Source of the DNA: Azolla caroliniana
Lineage: Eukaryota; Polypodiophyta
Length of the DNA stretch: 64,000 bases
NCBI GenBank assembly: GCA_043228905.1
Contig: JBHGNT010000005.1
Location: 4,650,001 to 4,714,000 of the forward strand
Reading direction: 5' to 3'
Shown piece by piece: positions 60,836 through 64,000 of the stretch. Within the stretch, counting starts at the first letter, position 1; each line of letters starts with the position of its first letter. The translations under genes were made by a program, and so were the position numbers. Under the pieces are notes generated by a model. That model was not told the DNA's origin, did no database searches, and saw nothing but the letters and a program-made list of their open reading frames with translations.

Positions 60836-61040
60836 TATTGCTCAAACATGGCACAGATGTAATCTACTTGCATTGTCATACATATCTAGATAAAATAGGA
60901 TATAATCTACTTGCATGATGAGGATATTGCTCAAACATGGAACAAATTGCTTTTGATGAAAGTGTGAGATAAGTATTTTTACCCTGCTGCATGCGCATGA
61001 GAAACTCATATCCTCCCATCCAAAAGACACATTGACATCC
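60836..61040 (-). repeat. Inverted, diverged copy of the CxxC gene's exon 1/intron 1 start
   Basis: The reverse complement of 60836-61000 matches 58943-59090, including GGGTAAAA, CATCAAAAGCAAT, ATCTAGATATGTATGA and GTGCCATGTTTGAGCAAT. Just beyond, GAGTTTCTCATGCGCATGCA aligns loosely with the end of putative exon 1. The CxxC gene is thus bracketed by inverted repeats. Confidence 0.7.
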
Positions 61041-63471
61041 TCACCTCCTGCTTATCATTCTGGAAGTGTTCCTCGATATTTCTTTGAAGGAACGGTAATG
61101 TTTCTTGGTATTGCCTCTCAGGGTTGGGAGTTATGAGTCAACTGAACATGACGCTAATGTTTCTCCAAAACGAGTGTGATTTTTAGAAGTTTCCTTGAGG
61201 AAGTAAAGTACACATTTTGTGGGCATTGTCTTAGAAGATGTTAGGGAATTGCCTCACATTTTGTGGGTATTTTGAAGAGAATGGATGTGAATGCGTCAAA
61301 GTTAGAAGTTGCAATTTGATTGTTTCGTTGCGAATTGGGATTTGTGTGAATGAGAGGATAGTCAATGAGTCTATTTATGCCCATGTTTCACATTGAAATT
61401 TGTTTAGTTTGGGCAACATTGTGAACTTGTTATGCATTTCAAGGTTCTTGAAAGGGAATAGACATCAAAGAGATGTAAGGCAAATTTTGTTCCCTACTTG
61501 AGAACTTAGGGTTCCAATCATTCAAATCAAATGCACATTCTTATTCCGGTCTATAATGATCACTAGTCCAATCATATTAGTGTTTCATAATAAAATTTAC
61601 TATGAATCTCGAGTGTATCGGCAATTGTAAAGTTGCATTACATTTCAAGAAACCCACAGGGAGGTGGATATTGCGGAGTTAAATGCAAATTTTGGTTGCT
61701 TTTCAATAATTAGGATAGGATAAATGAACATATTTGAAAGAGCATTCACTTGTTAACTCCCATACCTCATTCTTGTTAGATTAGTTGTGCATGTGTTTCA
61801 CATTGAAATTTGGTTGGATTAAGCAAGTATTTTGAAGTTACCTAACATTTTAACGCATGAGATAAATGCCTTACCTTGTAAGGTTCTCTCATTGGGTAAA
61901 TGCATGGAGTTTGGAGGTATTGAAGTTGTGTCATATTTGAAGGTCAAGAGAGGGGAATGGGCATCAATACTTATTACTTTTTTGGCATTCGGATTGCATT
62001 TGAAGAGAGTTCTTGGAGGAACCATTTTATTGTCTCAAACCTCTTTTCTCTACCAATGGCTTTTTAATATCCTATTACATCATCGTTGGATGTATTCATA
62101 CCTTTCTTTTAATCTTAATAGTTCTTAGTGCTTGGGTTAGAATTGCACATTCCTGCTTAATTTATGAGCATCCCTTACATGGGGCCTATTTCCTATTTCC
62201 TAATGTGAATGCCAACATGTGAGCTTGCCCAATTGGAGAGCCAAGGAGCTTCCACTTTGTAACCTATGTAACCACACACCCCTTCACATCATGTATATGA
62301 TTGATGGCTTCATATCCTCATTGCCGCTTATTGTTCTAATAATGTACACATAATTTCGGTTTATCTAAATGTCTACATTCTACATCACTTTGCTTGATGT
62401 ATTGTAGGGTCAACACTTATCATATGTGGGAGTACGTTATTGGCCATTGAAATTTGAGGGAGAATGTATTCACATATCGTGTTTCTTTGTGTTTTTTACT
62501 TGTTCAAATGTGCTAACTTTAGTGTTCTCCTTACCTAGAATGTGCATGTAAACAAGTACCTTGAGAAATATGAGTAATATGAACCCAAACAAAATAACAT
62601 GTTGTACCCATTGAAGTGGTGGATCATCATCTTTAGCTATAAAATGTTGTCAATGGAACTTGTAAAAGAGCAAGATTTAAGATATGTGACCAAGTCTACT
62701 TGCCCCACTAACATGTGAACATCACTTGAATGCATTAACTTCAATTCATGTCACAATTTCATCATAAATGAAGAGAATGAGTAAAATTATATAAAGAAAG
62801 CCTAGAGGGATTAGGAAGAAATCTCTTTATCATTACTTGAAACAAAGGAAATTTCATAAGTCCCTCCCACATTTCTACATAGAGGCGAAAGTGGGAGGAA
62901 ATGAAGAAATGAAAAACAAAACAAAACAAAATGGAAACATAACAAAGACAAATGTTAGCAAATAGCCCATTATTAAAGAATTATTGTGTTTGAAGAGATA
63001 ATGAAATAATAGTAGATTCCAATTCAAACCTATGGTATAGATTGTCTTTCTAACAATACAAAATACTATTCTATTGCCATGTATGTAAATCATGGCATTT
63101 GGAAATGCGCAGACAAGTTTTTCTATCCCTTTTATATTCTCCTATTATAACATTGGCAATTTCGTCTGGTTTACATATTTTTGTGGCTCTTATTAATATG
63201 CAATCAGTGGCTAAGGAAGCCATGGAGATATTGGTTATTTGAACCTAAACAAGACAATATTACATACTAATGACACCATAATGAATTTCTTGAAGATAAA
63301 TATTCATTGGTGGTGCATGCATTGTTACATAATACAATACCCTATAGGCTATCTATGTGATGGTGATATCAAGTGTTGGATGCGCGATGAAACCAATCAA
63401 GTCTTCCATTTTATTCCAAATTGTGTTTTTGGCAAAAAATAAATTCCAAACAACATATTCTTCCATTAGTT
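61041..63471. other. Intergenic, no gene supported
   Basis: AT-rich with scattered short frames. Phrases such as CACATTTTGTGGG and TTTCACATTGAAATTTG recur within 61210-61820, suggesting decayed internal repetition. No domain was recognised. Confidence 0.4.
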
Positions 63472-63903
63472 TTAAAAAGGCATACCAGCTACAAAATACA
63501 AAATAGATGGAAAGGAAGCGACAATTCTTCCCAAGACCGATTTGTGTAAGACAATGGTTAGCCATGGATCCTTCGTTTGATAGAATTGATTGAGCACTTC
63601 CTCAAATTTCCCATTCTCACCATATCCTGCAATCAATGCATTCCAAGAGACATGTTCTTGGACGGAAAGCCTGTTAAATACTACATGTGCCTCATCAAGT
63701 GACCCACATTTAGCATACATATGTACTAATGTATTGCCAATGAAGTACTCTCTTTCAACATCTTTTTGTACAATGTCCTTCCAAATTTCATTGCCAGCTA
63801 ATGTAGCTCTAATGCTACCACATGCTTTCAGGTAGCAAACAAGTTCCATGTTTTTGAAAATAATTGGCGTGTAGCCTTCGGCATTGTTGTTAGACACATA
63901 CAC
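63472..63903 (-). pseudogene. PPR gene fragment
   Basis: A 143-aa frame holding roughly one P-L-S module (LVCYLKACGSIRATLAG, FIGNTLVHMYAKCGSLDEAH, HVSWNALIAGYGENGKFEEVL). After NQFYQ the similarity stops abruptly and the rest is unrelated. The repeat wording (MYAKCGSLDEA, SVQEHVSWN) is more diverged from the 3.8-13.7 kb trio than those are from each other, so it comes from another PPR lineage. No start context, E or DYW region. Could be an exon of a gene extending past the window, but the truncation favours a relic. Confidence 0.65.
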
Positions 63904-64000
63904 ATTCTAGTTAGGATGTGTTATTTTTCTTTGGAATTGGAGGTGGATGTCATGTTCAAATTTCCTACATGTGTAGTAGCGAAAGTCGTTTAGGTTATTA

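Overview
The window is nuclear DNA of a land plant. The evidence is spliced genes with GT-AG introns, organelle-type PLS pentatricopeptide repeat (PPR) proteins, plant-type enzymes, and many decayed retrotransposons. The near-identical ~101-residue PPR modules, one ending in a WW-containing PG box and a modified DYW domain, match PPR proteins I know from ferns. A polypodiid fern is my best guess; this is inference from protein style, not a database match.

Left third (1-16.9 kb): the 3' exons of an APE1L-type AP endonuclease (+), then three related PPR genes. These are a full-length PPR-E-DYW gene (3850-6453, -), a DYW-less paralogue with a short intron (7611-9662, -) and another DYW-less paralogue (11704-13698, +), followed by a PPR relic (13968-14470). 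The last exon and 3' flank of the first PPR gene exist as tandem extra copies next to a large fold-back repeat. A two-TM protein of unknown function follows (15383-16600, -).

Middle (18.3-52 kb): a 14-exon alpha/beta-hydrolase gene (18309-30165, -; 522 aa as reconstructed) with a 5.2-kb first intron holding a LINE relic and one GC-AG intron. After it come about 20 kb without a convincing host gene. That stretch holds LINE reverse-transcriptase and zinc-binding relics, a hAT-type MITE with a perfect 8-bp target-site duplication, a SINE-like tRNA-derived segment, a copia relic, and an ectopic unprocessed fragment of the hydrolase gene.

Right (52-64 kb): a 7-exon secreted alpha-carbonic anhydrase (52038-54437, +; 272 aa), a 3-exon kelch protein with an acidic insert (56058-58208, -; 410 aa), and, divergently across a GA/CT and telo-box rich spacer, a gene for an unrecognised CxxC protein (59699-60460, +). 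That last gene is flanked by a 100-bp tandem array and an inverted copy of it. A PPR fragment (63472-63903, -) ends the window.

There is no operon logic here. The PPR genes are dispersed duplicates and likely organelle RNA-processing factors. The enzymes are independent housekeeping or secretory genes. Exon coordinates were derived by hand from splice sites and reading-frame continuity. The hydrolase, carbonic anhydrase and kelch models close in frame exactly.
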